From Serpula lacrymans var. lacrymans S7.9 (Eukaryota > Basidiomycota > Agaricomycetes > Boletales > Serpulaceae): DNA of 64,000 nucleotides. Shown here in pieces: positions 1-10,390 of this stretch (positions within the stretch are counted from its first letter, which is position 1; every line of letters begins with the position of its first letter). The translations under genes were made by a program, and so were the position numbers. The notes below the pieces were generated by a model. It saw nothing but the letters and a program-made list of their open reading frames with translations, was not told where the DNA came from and made no database searches. The DNA lies in the NCBI RefSeq assembly GCF_000218685.1, contig NW_006763307.1, positions 408,507 through 472,506 of the forward strand, read 5' to 3'.

Positions 1-4
1 CAAT

Positions 5-382
5 TGTTACAATCGACATACCAGCACCTACTTACGCTTCACTTTTGTACTTCTACTTTTATTTTCCAAGTCACATGACCAGTCATGTGACCATTTACTT
101 TACTTTACATTTTCGGACTTTTCATAGTCACATGACCAGTGTCTAGACTCATCATGTGACCGGTCACATGCTAGACATTGGACTTTGAACTTTATTTACA
201 ACTGTACAGTACCTCATGTATATTAGTATATATACAAGAGCAATACATGGGGAAGGACTCAGCGAGTCCTCCTATTGTCTAGCACAACTAACTCACTGCA
301 GCCTAAGGGGTAACCACTCCCCATCATCTTCTTTATAGTGTGTTCCTGTGTGCGCCAGAGTAAATAACTCTTGGTTGTTACA
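5..382 (+). mobile_element. Solo LTR, family LTR1
   Basis: The repeat starts TGTTACAA and ends TTGGTTGTTACA. It is flanked by CAAT on the left (the window edge hides one base) and CCAAT on the right, which fits a 5-bp target duplication. Further copies lie at 24861-25262, 26943-27364 (reverse), 35884-36027 (truncated) and 37430-37775 (reverse). The body carries repeated CATGTGAC/GTCACATG palindromes and a TATA-like stretch near 225-235. No internal coding region is attached, so it is a solo LTR. Confidence 0.88.
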
Positions 383-613
383 CCAATTAGATATCTTCGT
401 CACTGCTGAAGGTATCCTCTTTGCCGTCGACGCCCTCTGCCCCCAAATCTTCTGCATCATCAGTGCCGTTTGGCAATGCATCTGCAACCACCGGCCCTCC
501 CCCATGGCGGGCTTTGATAAGAAGCTGTACGGCGGCGTGAGTAGCGTGAATCCTGTGGCACAATGCTTGCATAATACCCGTAGAGAAGGGACTGAGTGTT
601 ACTAAGGCAAAAG
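383..613 (-). other. Fragment between two LTRs, possible end of a minus-strand gene
   Basis: On the minus strand an open frame of about 61 codons (572 to 387) ends in an acidic tail rich in D and E just before a stop codon. This looks like the C-terminus of a protein cut off by the LTR3 insertion at 614. I do not recognise the family. No start or upstream exons are visible, so it may be a remnant of a mobile-element gene or chance. Confidence 0.25.
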
Positions 614-998
614 TGTCACGACTTGAACCAGAAGCGCTAGTCTGAGCGCTAGTTTCCTTTTTTCATTTTCTTTGATATCTGATCACATGACAGATAAGAT
701 ATGTTAAGCTGCTGCTTTAGCGCGGATAACATAATACATAGTTATATCAGATCACGTGACCATCACGTGACAAGAGTCTAGAATCATTACAAAGAACATC
801 AGTCAGCGCCTCATGGCTGCTGCATGTTAGATCAGTCAGCGCCTCATGGCTGACTTTCAGAAACATATATATAGTAGACCACCATGTACATACTTTCCTC
901 AGTTGTTGATTAATTCTCAATCACTATTTGTAATGCTACTTGTTTGATTTGAGCCTTCATCCCTCCGTTAACTCGGTATAGGGGATAAGGGTTTTACA
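614..998 (+). mobile_element. Solo LTR, family LTR3
   Basis: The repeat starts TGTCACGACTTG and ends GGTTTTACA. The 5-bp duplication AAAAG is exact on both sides (609-613 and 999-1003). A second copy lies at 36190-36541. This copy carries a partial tandem duplication of a segment around 797-850 (the motif CAGTCAGCGCCTCATGGCTG occurs twice) that the other copy lacks. It contains GATCACGTGACC-like palindromes and a TATATATA box near 870. Confidence 0.88.
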
Positions 999-1003
999 AA
1001 AAG

Positions 1004-1254
1004 GGTGGGCATTGTCAGTTCCGATGGAACAAATGGTGATGTCGCGCGAGGCTGTTGAAAAGGAGAATATGATATGCATTTGCGGGATCCGCATGAAAGA
1101 CGAGGTGCCTAGAGGAGGGCAAGACATGGATGAATAGGTGCATCCAAATGATAAGCGGAAAACACGGATGTTGATGTATGATGGAATCCCCACACAATTC
1201 ATACAGGGTATCCAACAATGTTGTGGTCCACGGCCACCGCTATTAGTGTACATT
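1004..1254. other. Unassigned spacer between LTR3 and a mini-element
   Basis: I see no complete gene. One plus-strand frame reads open for about 40 codons before stops and could be a decayed coding fragment. No family is recognised. Confidence 0.3.
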
Positions 1255-1259
1255 GTCAG

Positions 1260-1455
1260 TGACAAATTATGACATTTGTTTATAGTATGAGAAAACATGC
1301 ATTGGCCAGGGCTTGAACCTGGGACTCCAGCTTTCATGGTCTGGTGCTTTACCAACTAAACTACCAAGGCGTACTTGGAAAGCATACTGATTGGTTGCAT
1401 GCCCAGAAGGTCCAGAATCACTGTACACGGGTGCGGATCCCATTGTGTTGTGATA
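1260..1455 (-). mobile_element. tRNA-bearing mini-element, copy A
   Basis: This 196-bp repeat begins TGACAAATTATGAC and ends GTTGTGATA. It is bounded by an exact 5-bp duplication GTCAG (1255-1259 and 1456-1460). The minus strand holds a 72-nt tRNA-like segment (1370 to 1299) with paired acceptor, D and T stems, a B box matching GGTTCRANYCC, and a TTTT run just downstream that could end Pol III transcription. In this copy one A-box base is changed (TAGTTTAGTTGG). Other copies are at 9880/15359, 22171-22366 and 31554-31751. Confidence 0.85.
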
Positions 1456-1460
1456 GTCAG

Positions 1461-1665
1461 AACTAGGGTGGAGAAGTATCAGCAATGAAGGTGATTGCAA
1501 AACCGCATAAAGCTCACCTTCACCCAGTAAGATCTCGGGTTGATCTTTCTGTTCTCCCGGTTTCAGAACAGCAATGAAGTGACCAGGTGCGAGAGGTGTG
1601 AAGTCGGTGATATTTGCATTGTGCATATTTACATGCACATCCTGAAGGTGGGCAAACACCGGTTC
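1461..1665 (-). other. Open minus-strand fragment of unknown function
   Basis: Between the mini-element duplication and LTR2 the minus strand is open for about 68 codons, with a protein-like composition (proline, histidine and leucine; a GEGELYAVLQ motif). It is cut at both ends by mobile elements. It may be a remnant of a host or transposon gene. I cannot name it. Confidence 0.3.
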
Positions 1666-2064
1666 TGTAACAACCAAGAGTTAGTTACTCCGGCGCACAC
1701 AGGAACACACTATAGAGAAGATGAAGAGGGAGTGGTTACCCCTTGAAATGCAGTGAGTTAGTTGGTATACAACAGAAGGACTCGCTGAGGAGTCTCCTGG
1801 ATCTATTGGGGTATATATACTACTACAGGGTTATTTGTACATGTGTACTATACAGTTTGATAGAGACAGTGGCTGATAATGTTATGGGGCCTAGCCCGCA
1901 TGGCCAGCTCCACTGTGTGAGAGAGTTGTGTCCAAAATAAGAAGAAAGGCAACGCGGCACGAGAAAGGGGAAGTGCCGCGTGGCACTATGTGTGAAAGCT
2001 AAAGTACAAAGTTAAAGCAGAGAATAAAATAAAGGGAATGTCCGGAAATTGTGTTATTGTAACA
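1666..2064 (-). mobile_element. LTR2, 3' LTR of gypsy element 1
   Basis: On the plus strand the LTR runs from TGTAACAACC to TTATTGTAACA, so its coding orientation is minus. It lies directly beside a C-rich stretch (2065-2080) that is the polypurine tract on the minus strand, then the integrase gene. This is the position expected of a 3' LTR. Related copies are at 29493-29912, 35191-35605 and 36639-37036. Confidence 0.85.
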
Positions 2065-3532
2065 CTACCCCCTTTCTAAGGCTCAACTTCCAGGCGAGAC
2101 CAAATACCGGAGGTAGTAGTTAAATTTTCGGGCATAGGTTGAAAAAGAGAATTAAAAAGTTTTGAATCCATGCCTCTAAGCTTCCTAGGAGCTGAGGGAT
2201 TCTTAGAATAAAACTCGTGAACAGTGTCGCAGGAATTGTCCAGATGGGCTTCTGGTTCCCACGTTCTGTCCTCATCTCCATAGCCCTTCCATAGGACTAG
2301 GAACTCTAATTTTCCATGCTTCAAGCGTGCATCCACCACTTGTTCGACTTCGAACTCTTCTTCACTTTCCTGGGTGACTACAACCGGTCTGGGCCGGTCT
2401 ACACACTGTCCCGGCAGCAGCCCTTTGTAGGGTTTTACACGGCTAATGTTGACCGTGGGTACTACCCTCATTCGTTTTGGGAGTTCCAGCTCTACCGCAT
2501 TGGGCTTGACTTCCTTAATCCAGTAAGGGCCAATCCACTTTTTGGTCAGTTTCCTAGACTGCCGATCTTTTAATTTTAAGTGGTCGGTATCTAACCAGAC
2601 CAGGTCGCCGACCTTGTAGTCAGGGGCCTTAGAGCGTCTACACTCTGCCCTGTCTTTCATCTGCTCTGCAGTTTTAAATAGCGCCTTGTGCGTTTTGTCC
2701 AAGACAGACTTCATGTCTATTACCATGTTCTCAGCAGCCTCGTTCTTGCTTTTGCCAGGTTCTACACCCATTCTGGGGAGGTACAATCTAGTGACCTCGA
2801 ATGGTGCCTTTCCTGTAGCCGACGACTGTTTGATATTATAAGAGAACTGGGCTATTTTTAGCCACTTGGCCCAATCCGTCTGTCTGTCATTAATAAATAT
2901 CCAGAGATATTGTTTCAACTCCTGGTTGAGTCTCTCCGTTTGTCCATCAGTCTGCGGATGGAACACCGTTGATAATTTAGGTTTGATGCCCAGCATCCAA
3001 CATAATTCTTTCGTAAACTCGCTAGCGAATTGAGGTCCTCTATCGGAGATAACCGTTTCTGGCAACCCATGGATAGACCATACAAAATCTTTAAATAATT
3101 CTGCTGTACCAGCGGCGGTAATGGTTTTATTGGTGGGTATGAATACCACTTCTTTGGAGAAGCGATCTACTACCACCATTACTGAATCATACCCATTTGA
3201 CTCGGGCAGATCTGTTGTGAAGTCCACCGATATATCCTGCCAGGGACCAGCTGGTATCGGGTTTGGCATAAGTTTACCGGCCAGCGGTTGATGAGAATTC
3301 TTTGCCATAGCACATCTCAGACAGGATTTTACGTATTCCTGTACGTCTTTGACCATGCCAGGCCACATGTAATTTCTGGAGATCAACTCCATTGTTCGTT
3401 GCCACCCAGGGTGCCCAGCCACTGGAGTGTCATGATGTCTATCTATTGCCTTGATCTTTGTGGACTCAGGTACATAGATCTTGTCTTTAAAATGGAAGAG
3501 CCCGTCTTTCCATAAATAATTTTCATTGCCGT
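2065..3532 (-). pseudogene. Ty3/gypsy chromovirus remnant 1: integrase with chromodomain
   Basis: The minus strand encodes the C-terminal half of a gypsy polyprotein without internal stops. It has an H2C2 zinc-binding region (DRHHDTPVAGHPG ... CLRC), the integrase core with FTTDLPES, ISDRGPQF and the catalytic-glutamate region DGQTERLNQ, then a chromodomain (VEQVVDARLKHGKLEFLVLW) near the end. Protease, reverse transcriptase and RNase H are missing, because the element is cut at 3533 by an unrelated repeat. The open frame runs on into that repeat (to 3683), but those residues are not gypsy. Chromodomain integrases are known to steer integration towards marked chromatin. Confidence 0.9.
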
Positions 3533-4404
3533 TGTCATGCACCAAAGATGATTGGTAGCATGGACAGGTGCCAATAACGAAGCGAATATTCAAAAAGACT
3601 CGCCTTTGCGCCACACAGGCACAGTGCCACGTGGAATAGTAATTAATATTGCCCTTTTCGAACTTGTGGCTGATCAGCACCACCTCTATTAGGCAATCCA
3701 GTCACGCTCACCTTTGCTTTTCCATCCGGTACTTTCCGCGTTTCGGCATTTCGGCAAATTTTTGCGTCGCCACTGGCTACACATTGCATTGCGCCCTCGC
3801 TTTTGTCGTTTCCCTTACTCCCCTTCCTTTGCCTAGCCCCACCATGGGCCCCTTCCTCTCCTTTTTACTCTCACCTGACGGTCGTTTCTGGATCCCCATT
3901 CTAATCCACTTGTTCGTCACCTCCACCCTCCTCCTCCTCATCTTATTTGCACCCCCACCATTTCTGATGTCACCACTTCCTATCTGCTTCCGTCGCCGAT
4001 CCGTTGACTACCACGTGCCACTGCTGATATCAGCAAAGCCCCGGCGGCCGGTCCAAATAGGGCAACAGGTCCATCTTCATGACGTCGATCTGCCATCATA
4101 TACTATCAAAACATTGGTCGCTCGCCTTGCCTGGTTGGAGCGTGGGTGGGTAGTTTTTGAGCTGGAGAAGGTTCATCCCCTTGCGTCGCCCATGTTCATC
4201 GCTGTCCCATTCACTTGGGTACACTTATCTTTTGTCCATCGTCTTCGCTACAGCTACACCTACCACACGCTGCCTGGGACTCACTTGTTCCAAATTGGAA
4301 CTACTCCTCTCCCTCCCTCGTTTGATCAGGTGGTCCAACACAACCAGTCCATTGGTAAGGCCATGGAACTGTCGGATTTGGACTAGGTGGTGGACCGGTG
4401 GCTC
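3533..4404 (+). repeat. Dispersed ~870-bp repeat, copy 1 (carries a 180-aa ORF)
   Basis: The segment from TGTCATGCACC to GGTGGCTC recurs at 44680-45540 in the same orientation, with high identity and few indels. Its left border falls exactly where gypsy 1 is truncated. No 5-bp duplication is visible, so ends or mechanism are unclear. Confidence 0.8.
3844..4386 (+). CDS. Unknown 180-aa protein encoded in a dispersed repeat (copy 1)
   Basis: I do not recognise this protein. The start was chosen at an ATG in a strong CCCACCATGGG context that both repeat copies share; upstream residues differ between copies. The product has a hydrophobic segment near residues 16-41 (FWIPILIHLFVTSTLLLLIL), which could be a membrane anchor or signal. 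An arginine-rich patch follows, then a conserved middle (VQIGQ ... LHDVDLPSYTIK) and a C-terminal part with aromatic residues. The copy at 44980-45522 has the same length, no indel, no stop and about 25 amino-acid differences. That argues that the frame has been under coding constraint. It may be an accessory protein of an undescribed mobile element. Confidence 0.55.
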   Translation: MGPFLSFLLSPDGRFWIPILIHLFVTSTLLLLILFAPPPFLMSPLPICFRRRSVDYHVPLLISAKPRRPVQIGQQVHLHDVDLPSYTIKTLVARLAWLERGWVVFELEKVHPLASPMFIAVPFTWVHLSFVHRLRYSYTYHTLPGTHLFQIGTTPLPPSFDQVVQHNQSIGKAMELSDLD

Positions 4405-6350
4405 CAGTTTCTTTTTCTTCAGCAGAATATTCATTTACAGTGCGATTATTTTTTGATTTTTGAATCATTTTTATGGACACATATTTTTTAGAATGCCTGA
4501 CTGACAATAAAGGAACTGTGTTGATACTGATAGTGTTTTGCCTTGCCCTTTTTTACTGCATCTTCCCATGACATCATGATTTTCCTGCTCTCTTTTTGCT
4601 ATTGGACTTTACTTTATGGCTGTACAAACCTGTGACATTACTCACAGCATGCATTGTTCTATCTCTTTCTTTTCCTTTTTTTACAATCTTATCCTGTACT
4701 ACCTACGCAGGATTTGTCAGCGTACATTCCTTCCTTCATATTCTTTCTCATTCTTTTTGCACAGCTATACTGTGCATAGCCTACTTTTCTTTTACTATAT
4801 AAACCCCTGTATTTTACCTTGTAAAAACAACAAGAACTCCAATCCAGACTTCTTCTCTACTCTCAAGTTCACTACTCTGCTACTTGTGATCCAGTGTGGT
4901 CACAACACTTCCCACTTCTACCACTGTCAACTGCTGTCATCGTCACTTCCCACTTTTGAAGTCATTGTCATCCCTTTCGATTAGAGTCCTTCTGAGCACT
5001 ACAGTTTGTGCGTCAGGAGCCTGCTATCACTGGGAACCTCATCACCTCATCATCTCATCATTCTCAGACCTACCTTGTGCTACAATTAGCAAGGTAGTGC
5101 TCGTCTATACTCGCCACAAAGCCCCTATCTTTCTATATTCCAACTATCCCTCCCCCTCAAAACCCACACCCATACATCTTTGGGTTTTACTTTGAAGGAT
5201 CATCATACATACCAACCAGAGCACCCACTGTTCTAGGAGGCAAAGCCCATAAACAAGTTCCATGGAATCTGGGAGGATTGTGTGTTAGTTTGTTTTGTGT
5301 GTGGTTTTCTAACTACAGTTCTCATCATCAACATTGTGCTTGTCTGAAACATGTGGCAATGGTTTCCATTGAAATTCATTTAAAACTGTAACGTCTTCTA
5401 AATCCAAGTTTTATTTATTATCTGACTATATACTCATATAGGTGGACATTCAGTGGTAACCCTGAGAAGAGAGACTCCCGGGCATACAATGTTATACTTC
5501 AAACTTTGCGAACCTTGCCTCAGTCCATCTCTGCTCAGAAGTCTATCTTCAACTTACCTGCAAATGTTGGAGACACCAAAGTTCAACCTGGAACCTAAAA
5601 AGGCAAAGGTAAAAGACACGCGCAGGAAGCACCAGAGGCAGCAAAATCTTTGCCCACAAAAAAGGGAAAATTGTCAGCAGCAACAAAGGGAAAAGCAAAA
5701 CAGCGAGCGCACAAAGATGGAGACTGGGAACTGTCCAATGATGATATGAACCTGGATAATCCCTTCCAGATACTTGACTTGGACGTTGTCAAACCGTGAA
5801 AAATGTAGTACAAATTTGCTTGTAATGATCCCTTATGCAATCCTAACAATTTTCTTGAAAATACAATTGCACAATTTTGTTGCTATTATTAAATCCTGCA
5901 CTGTACTTTGGTCAGAGTCAGGGACTGGCAACTTGGGCGCCACTACAATGGCCATAGGTAGACCATGAAAAGGGGGATTTTAGCCCCAACCTTTTGGTGA
6001 GGATGATCAAGCTAAGAGCCCCAATTTGTTGGCTGCCTGAAGTGAGTGATTAGCCTTAGCCACATCCTAAAATGGAAGTTGGTGATACATAATTTTGATT
6101 CAATATGCTTGTATTGCTGTTATAAATAACTTGTCTACCAAGTACTAAGTACCAAACCTACACAATGAAAACATTGCAGAAAAGCCATGCTCTGCAATAC
6201 AAATATCCCAGATTATGCATCAACCATGATGCATAATGCTTTAGTTTTGTCAACCACATATACAAGGACGTCATCTGAAACAAGGGGTATAAAATGAGTA
6301 TATTTATCACTGGCGTCGGAGAAAGCAGCCTCACGTTCATAATGAGCACA
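4405..6350. other. Repeat-island DNA with no clear gene
   Basis: This long stretch is pyrimidine-rich on the plus strand around 4560-5190 and has a TATATAAA motif near 4796, which looks like a promoter or LTR leader. A lysine- and glutamine-rich plus-strand frame near 5580-5800 could be a coding fragment (KKGK-type motifs). I see no recognisable domain, RNA gene or boundary. Confidence 0.3.
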
Positions 6351-6359
6351 CACTCAGCG

Positions 6360-7129
6360 CTAACTCAAAACTGATGAAATAGTTTGGATAGGTTCCTGGT
6401 ATGTAATCTCCGATAAAGACACAATTTTGAAAGCCTCATCGCCTTGAACAGGAGATCTAGTTGACCCTGGTATAGAACCAAACACCTCCCTTTTGGTGGA
6501 GCTATACCAAACACCATTCAAATCATGTGGTGAGCTGCCTAAAGTTCCATTGGATGTGACCTTTGTATTGTTCTGAATTGGCCCAGAGCATGCACTGGTA
6601 GCAAAGTGTAATTGGCAGACAATACATACTGAAGCTGCCAGTATGCCAGTACAGCAACATGACCACCAATCAATAGATGACTGGCTGGGGAAAAAAATAA
6701 AGGATGGAAAACATACATTATAAGAAGGTTCACGGAAAAATATCACACCATACTGGTGCCCTATTAGTGACATTGTCATCCCATATAATCATTGCCCTCT
6801 GGGGCAGACCTGGCCCCAGCTGTGTCCAGATCACATAGCATGCCATTACAGTTAACATTTTGTGTGGTCTTTACAATGATCGCAGAGCAACAATGTACAA
6901 TAGATGTAAGAGTGAGTAGCGCCAAGGTAGCCACGTGACAATAGACGGAATGAGCCGAAAGTGCGAGAAAGGAAAGGAAGCGTAAACATAAATGAGTAAT
7001 GACCAAAAGGTCCTTGGAAAACGCAGCGGACATTTGTGCTTTGGAAACCTGGAACCTAGGGGTCCAGGAAAAATTGAATTCAAGAATCCAACAAGGCAAA
7101 GCAAGCTCGTCCACACAATATAAAGACAT
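6360..7129 (-). other. Possible minus-strand gene fragment, unknown
   Basis: The minus strand has open stretches (7129-6776 and 6779-6360) with a plausible short intron (GTATGT ... CCCCAG) inside the second. The end of the second frame is a natural-looking stop. No domain is recognised. It lies just outside the left end of the mariner-type element at 7156, so it is not part of it. Confidence 0.25.
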
Positions 7130-7155
7130 GTACCAATGTCTTTTGCTGCTAATTA

Positions 7156-7268
7156 CAGTGTTTTTGGAATACCTTGTCTACGCCATTCTTTTTTGTCGCG
7201 CCCTAGAAATATTATATAATCAGCTGAATTACCAAAAAAGGACAGGCAATAGGAATCCCGGATTCCAT
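7156..7268 (+). repeat. Left terminal inverted repeat of the mariner-type transposon
   Basis: This matches the reverse complement of 15684-15797 over its whole length with scattered mismatches. It starts CAGTG, typical of Tc1/mariner ends, directly after a TA at 7154-7155. Confidence 0.85.
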
Positions 7269-7434
7269 TGATAGTGAGGAAGGAGATAATGATATGCTCT
7301 GCCGCCTGGAAAACACCGGTGTTACATGAGGCATAGTAGTATATAATGCTTCAGTTGGCATTTCCTACCTTGTTGACTGCAATATATTACTTACTCTCCC
7401 ATAGTTTTACCCTTGTCACTCGTTTAGTATGTTT

Positions 7435-8960
7435 CCAGACAATATGCCTCCTCCTGAATACTGTGAACCTTCAATGGTTAGTGAGACTCCTGGCATGATT
7501 GACGAGGGCGTATACACACCTTTCTTGACACTCCAGCTCCCAGAAGCGATGATACCATTGACTACTTGGCCATTGCTCCACCACCCACACCCCTCTCTGT
7601 TTCCCCTCCTCCCCCCTCTGTTCCAGCTGTCCCTCGGGGTCGTAAATCTCGTGCTGCTCAACAGGTCACTCGTGATGTTACAGCCACTGTATTTGAAGTG
7701 GTGATCCACAAAAATCAGCCGTCTAAATGTGTGCACACAGCAAATAGGAAGACAAAGTCAAAGAAGCAAGAACCCAAGGCCTATGGTCCTATTGACGTCA
7801 ACATCATGTCACCTTGGGATGACTTCATTACTTTGTTGCTGATCTCATGGTGAAACATACCCACTCACTTCCTATCTCTAGTTTTAAATGGAAGTGGCTC
7901 GTACCAAAGAACTTGCCATGGTTGCCGCTGTTGACTAAAGAAGGATTTTCTTCCTTGGTAAATCAAATCACCATGAAGGTGGCAACGCCAAAGCCATACA
8001 TCATTCTTTCGATGAACACAGCAGCAGACAGTATTACCACTGCACCAGGGGCCCTACCTCCACGTCTTGTCCAAGCGGCTGTACAGTTAGCGGCTCCTGA
8101 AGGTGAGGATGTGTACAATTGGGAGGTTGAAGACAGGTCTATCCTGAAGAAGGTATGTGACAACTTACTTTTAGTTCCGTATCTTATGACCTTGATAGAG
8201 TAAGCTGGATGATGAGATCGAGGAAATTGTTACATTGCTACAGAATAAATACAGGCCCGGGTTATGCAATAAGCATCATACATTATGGTGCTTCCACCAT
8301 TGTTCCAGCAATCTCCACTTCTACATGAATCAGCCCCGTTGCATTGTCTGGGCGCAAGCCATCAAGCAAGGAGATGCAACACTAGAAAAATTGCCAGTTG
8401 GTGCCAATTTTTTCAAGGCTGAGCATGCAATAAAAGATTGTCAGCCTGCCCACGTCAAACCTACAGCTACCAGGCCTACACCTGCCTCCGTTGAAGCTAC
8501 ATCTACCCCAGCAAACCCTCCCATCAGCAACACCTTCAGTTATCCACCAAATTTCCACTATAACAGCCCATTTTCACCCTATCCAATCAACTTTGGTATG
8601 CTGGGCATGGGCCTACCAATGGGAATAGGGTTCAATGGTATCGGTTTACCTTGGAATACAACAATGCCATCTACAGGCCCCACACTGCCTACAAGTCCCT
8701 CAAAAGCACACTTAGAAGACAATCACCGTTTATCGTTGCCTCCAGTCAAAAGTTGCAGTGTTTCAGTCTTCTGTGAGTTATATGGCCTTAGTAAAAGCAT
8801 TCAGAATGGGTTGGAACGGCTTGGTTTCAAAGTAGGTGATGATTTGGATAGCATCAATGAGAACTAGTACAAGGATGCGGGCATCAAGCCATTGGAATGG
8901 GCTCGTATACTCAAGACTTACCGTAGATACAAATGCGACCATACTACCTAATCACTTTCT
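7435..8960 (+). pseudogene. Companion protein of the mariner-type transposon, family unknown
   Basis: The gene reads as a proline-rich N-terminal region, then a lysine-rich patch and a conserved middle (YGPIDVNIMSPWDDFI ... FKWKWLVPK). A probable intron at 8152-8200 (GTATGT ... GATAG) joins it to the segment containing FYMNQPRCIVWAQAIKQGDA and GANFFKAEHAIK. A C-terminal module has VFCELYGLSKSIQNGLERLGF followed by GDDLD. I know this layout as a repeated hypothetical family of basidiomycetes, without an assigned function. A frameshift near 7510-7565 and a TAG stop at 8865-8867 inside the last module mark it as decayed. Its place between the inverted ends, convergent with the transposase, suggests an accessory role in transposition. 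That is inference. Confidence 0.6.
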
Positions 8961-9979
8961 ATCTGTCTTTACTCATTGTTGCTCATATCTAGCTTTGTTT
9001 AGTTTAGTTCTGGTCCAATAAAACTTTGTTTTTTGAACTGCTACATACATGAAAAGTGAAAAAAAAAACATATTTGTGGCCAAAGGGAATCACATTTAGT
9101 CTATATCTACATTATACCCTAAATGTACAAACCATCCCTTCGCTTTATCAGCAGTAACTACCTGGGCTGCATCAAGGAGTGCAATTTTGGGGGTATTCAT
9201 GGTCTTGCATTTGAGCATAATTACGACAAATCCATGCTTTTTTACTGTCAAAACTGTTAGTAGTATATTGAGGGCAGAGAAAATCACTTACCACAGCTGA
9301 AAATTTCTTTGATGGGGTTCAGATCAGGGGAATATGGTGGCAAAAAAACGAGAACACATCCAGCTCCCTCAATGACTTCACGCAACACTTTCGCCTTGTG
9401 AATGGAGCAGTTGTTGAGGATGATAATGCTGTGGTCCTGTGGATACGGATTCAATGTAGGAAGCTATAGAGAACACTAGTCAGTCAATAAAACGACGAGG
9501 AACAAAAATACTTACCACATCATGCACAATAAATTCGAAAAAATTGTCACCATCAAGTGACCCATGTACTACCCGTATTGCACAGTATCTAGTCAAAGTA
9601 AGGGCCGTGACGAGGCTATAATGTTCTCCACGAACAAAGTTTGCCAGTACCCCTGCTTGTTGGCCTTTGGGTGCATGCCCATAATGTCGATATATTGTCC
9701 TGTTGTCTTTGCTCGTATCATCAACCATAACAAACTGGCTGGCAACAAAGTGCGTGTTGATGTCCTGGAGCCATTCCTCTCGTAAGTCGTCATCCCTCTC
9801 TTCAGCTGCCTTCTTCAGTAGCTTATAGCTCAGCCCAGAATCACGGATGTGCTCGAAAAGTGTGGTCCTTGATATCCCTGACAAATTATGACATTTGTTT
9901 ATAGTATGAGAAAACATGCATTGGCCAGGGCTTGAACCTGGGACTCCAGCTTTCATGGTCTGGTGTTTTACCAACTAAG

Positions 9980-10320
9980 TGACAAAACCAGATAAACCCG
10001 GTCTCTGCCAAAGCAGCCATTGTTCTCCATGGAGCATAGCCACCACTCCATGGAGTAACCATTATTCTCCTAGGAGCACAATTGTACTCCTAGGAGTCAT
10101 TATACTGTAGCGAGTAGCACCTCCGACTATAAGTAGTAGGGGGTTTAGTATAGGAATACCTCAGTCGTTTCTATAACCTCTCGGGCAGCGGCTGAGGTAT
10201 GTTACATTACATTTATCAGAGATCACCTTAAACTAACATCTATTGTAGTTTCACTTAGGTAAATAATAAAGTCATTTCTATAGCCTCTTGGGCAGCGGCT
10301 GAGTTACACTTAGTTTTATA
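9980..10320 (+). repeat. 5' LTR of the copia element
   Basis: The LTR is 341 bp. It contains several ten-base palindromes, CTCCATGGAG and CTCCTAGGAG, near 10028-10100, and two near-identical segments around CTCTCGGGCAGCGGCTGAG. Confidence 0.9.
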
Positions 10321-10341
10321 AGGTTATGAGCCCTGGTGCGC
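10321..10341 (+). promoter_or_regulatory. Primer-binding site matching the initiator tRNA anticodon arm
   Basis: Directly after the LTR, GGTTATGAGCCCTGG is complementary to the anticodon stem-loop of eukaryotic initiator tRNA-Met (GGGCTCATAACC), not to a tRNA 3' end. This is the arrangement known for Drosophila copia, which primes reverse transcription with a cleaved half-tRNA. Confidence 0.7.
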
Positions 10342-10390
10342 AAAAGCTACACAGGAAATAATTCTTATTTGAAACGGCAACCTCGGAACC

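Noticed and set aside
957..1355. Recurring minus-strand ORF starting MVKHQTMKAGVPGSSPG
   Set aside because: It appears wherever the mini-element appears and is simply the tRNA-like segment read as protein; the continuation differs at each site.
4225..4507. Antisense ORFs over the 180-aa gene
   Set aside because: They lack conserved start and length between the two repeat copies and are shadows of the plus-strand frame.
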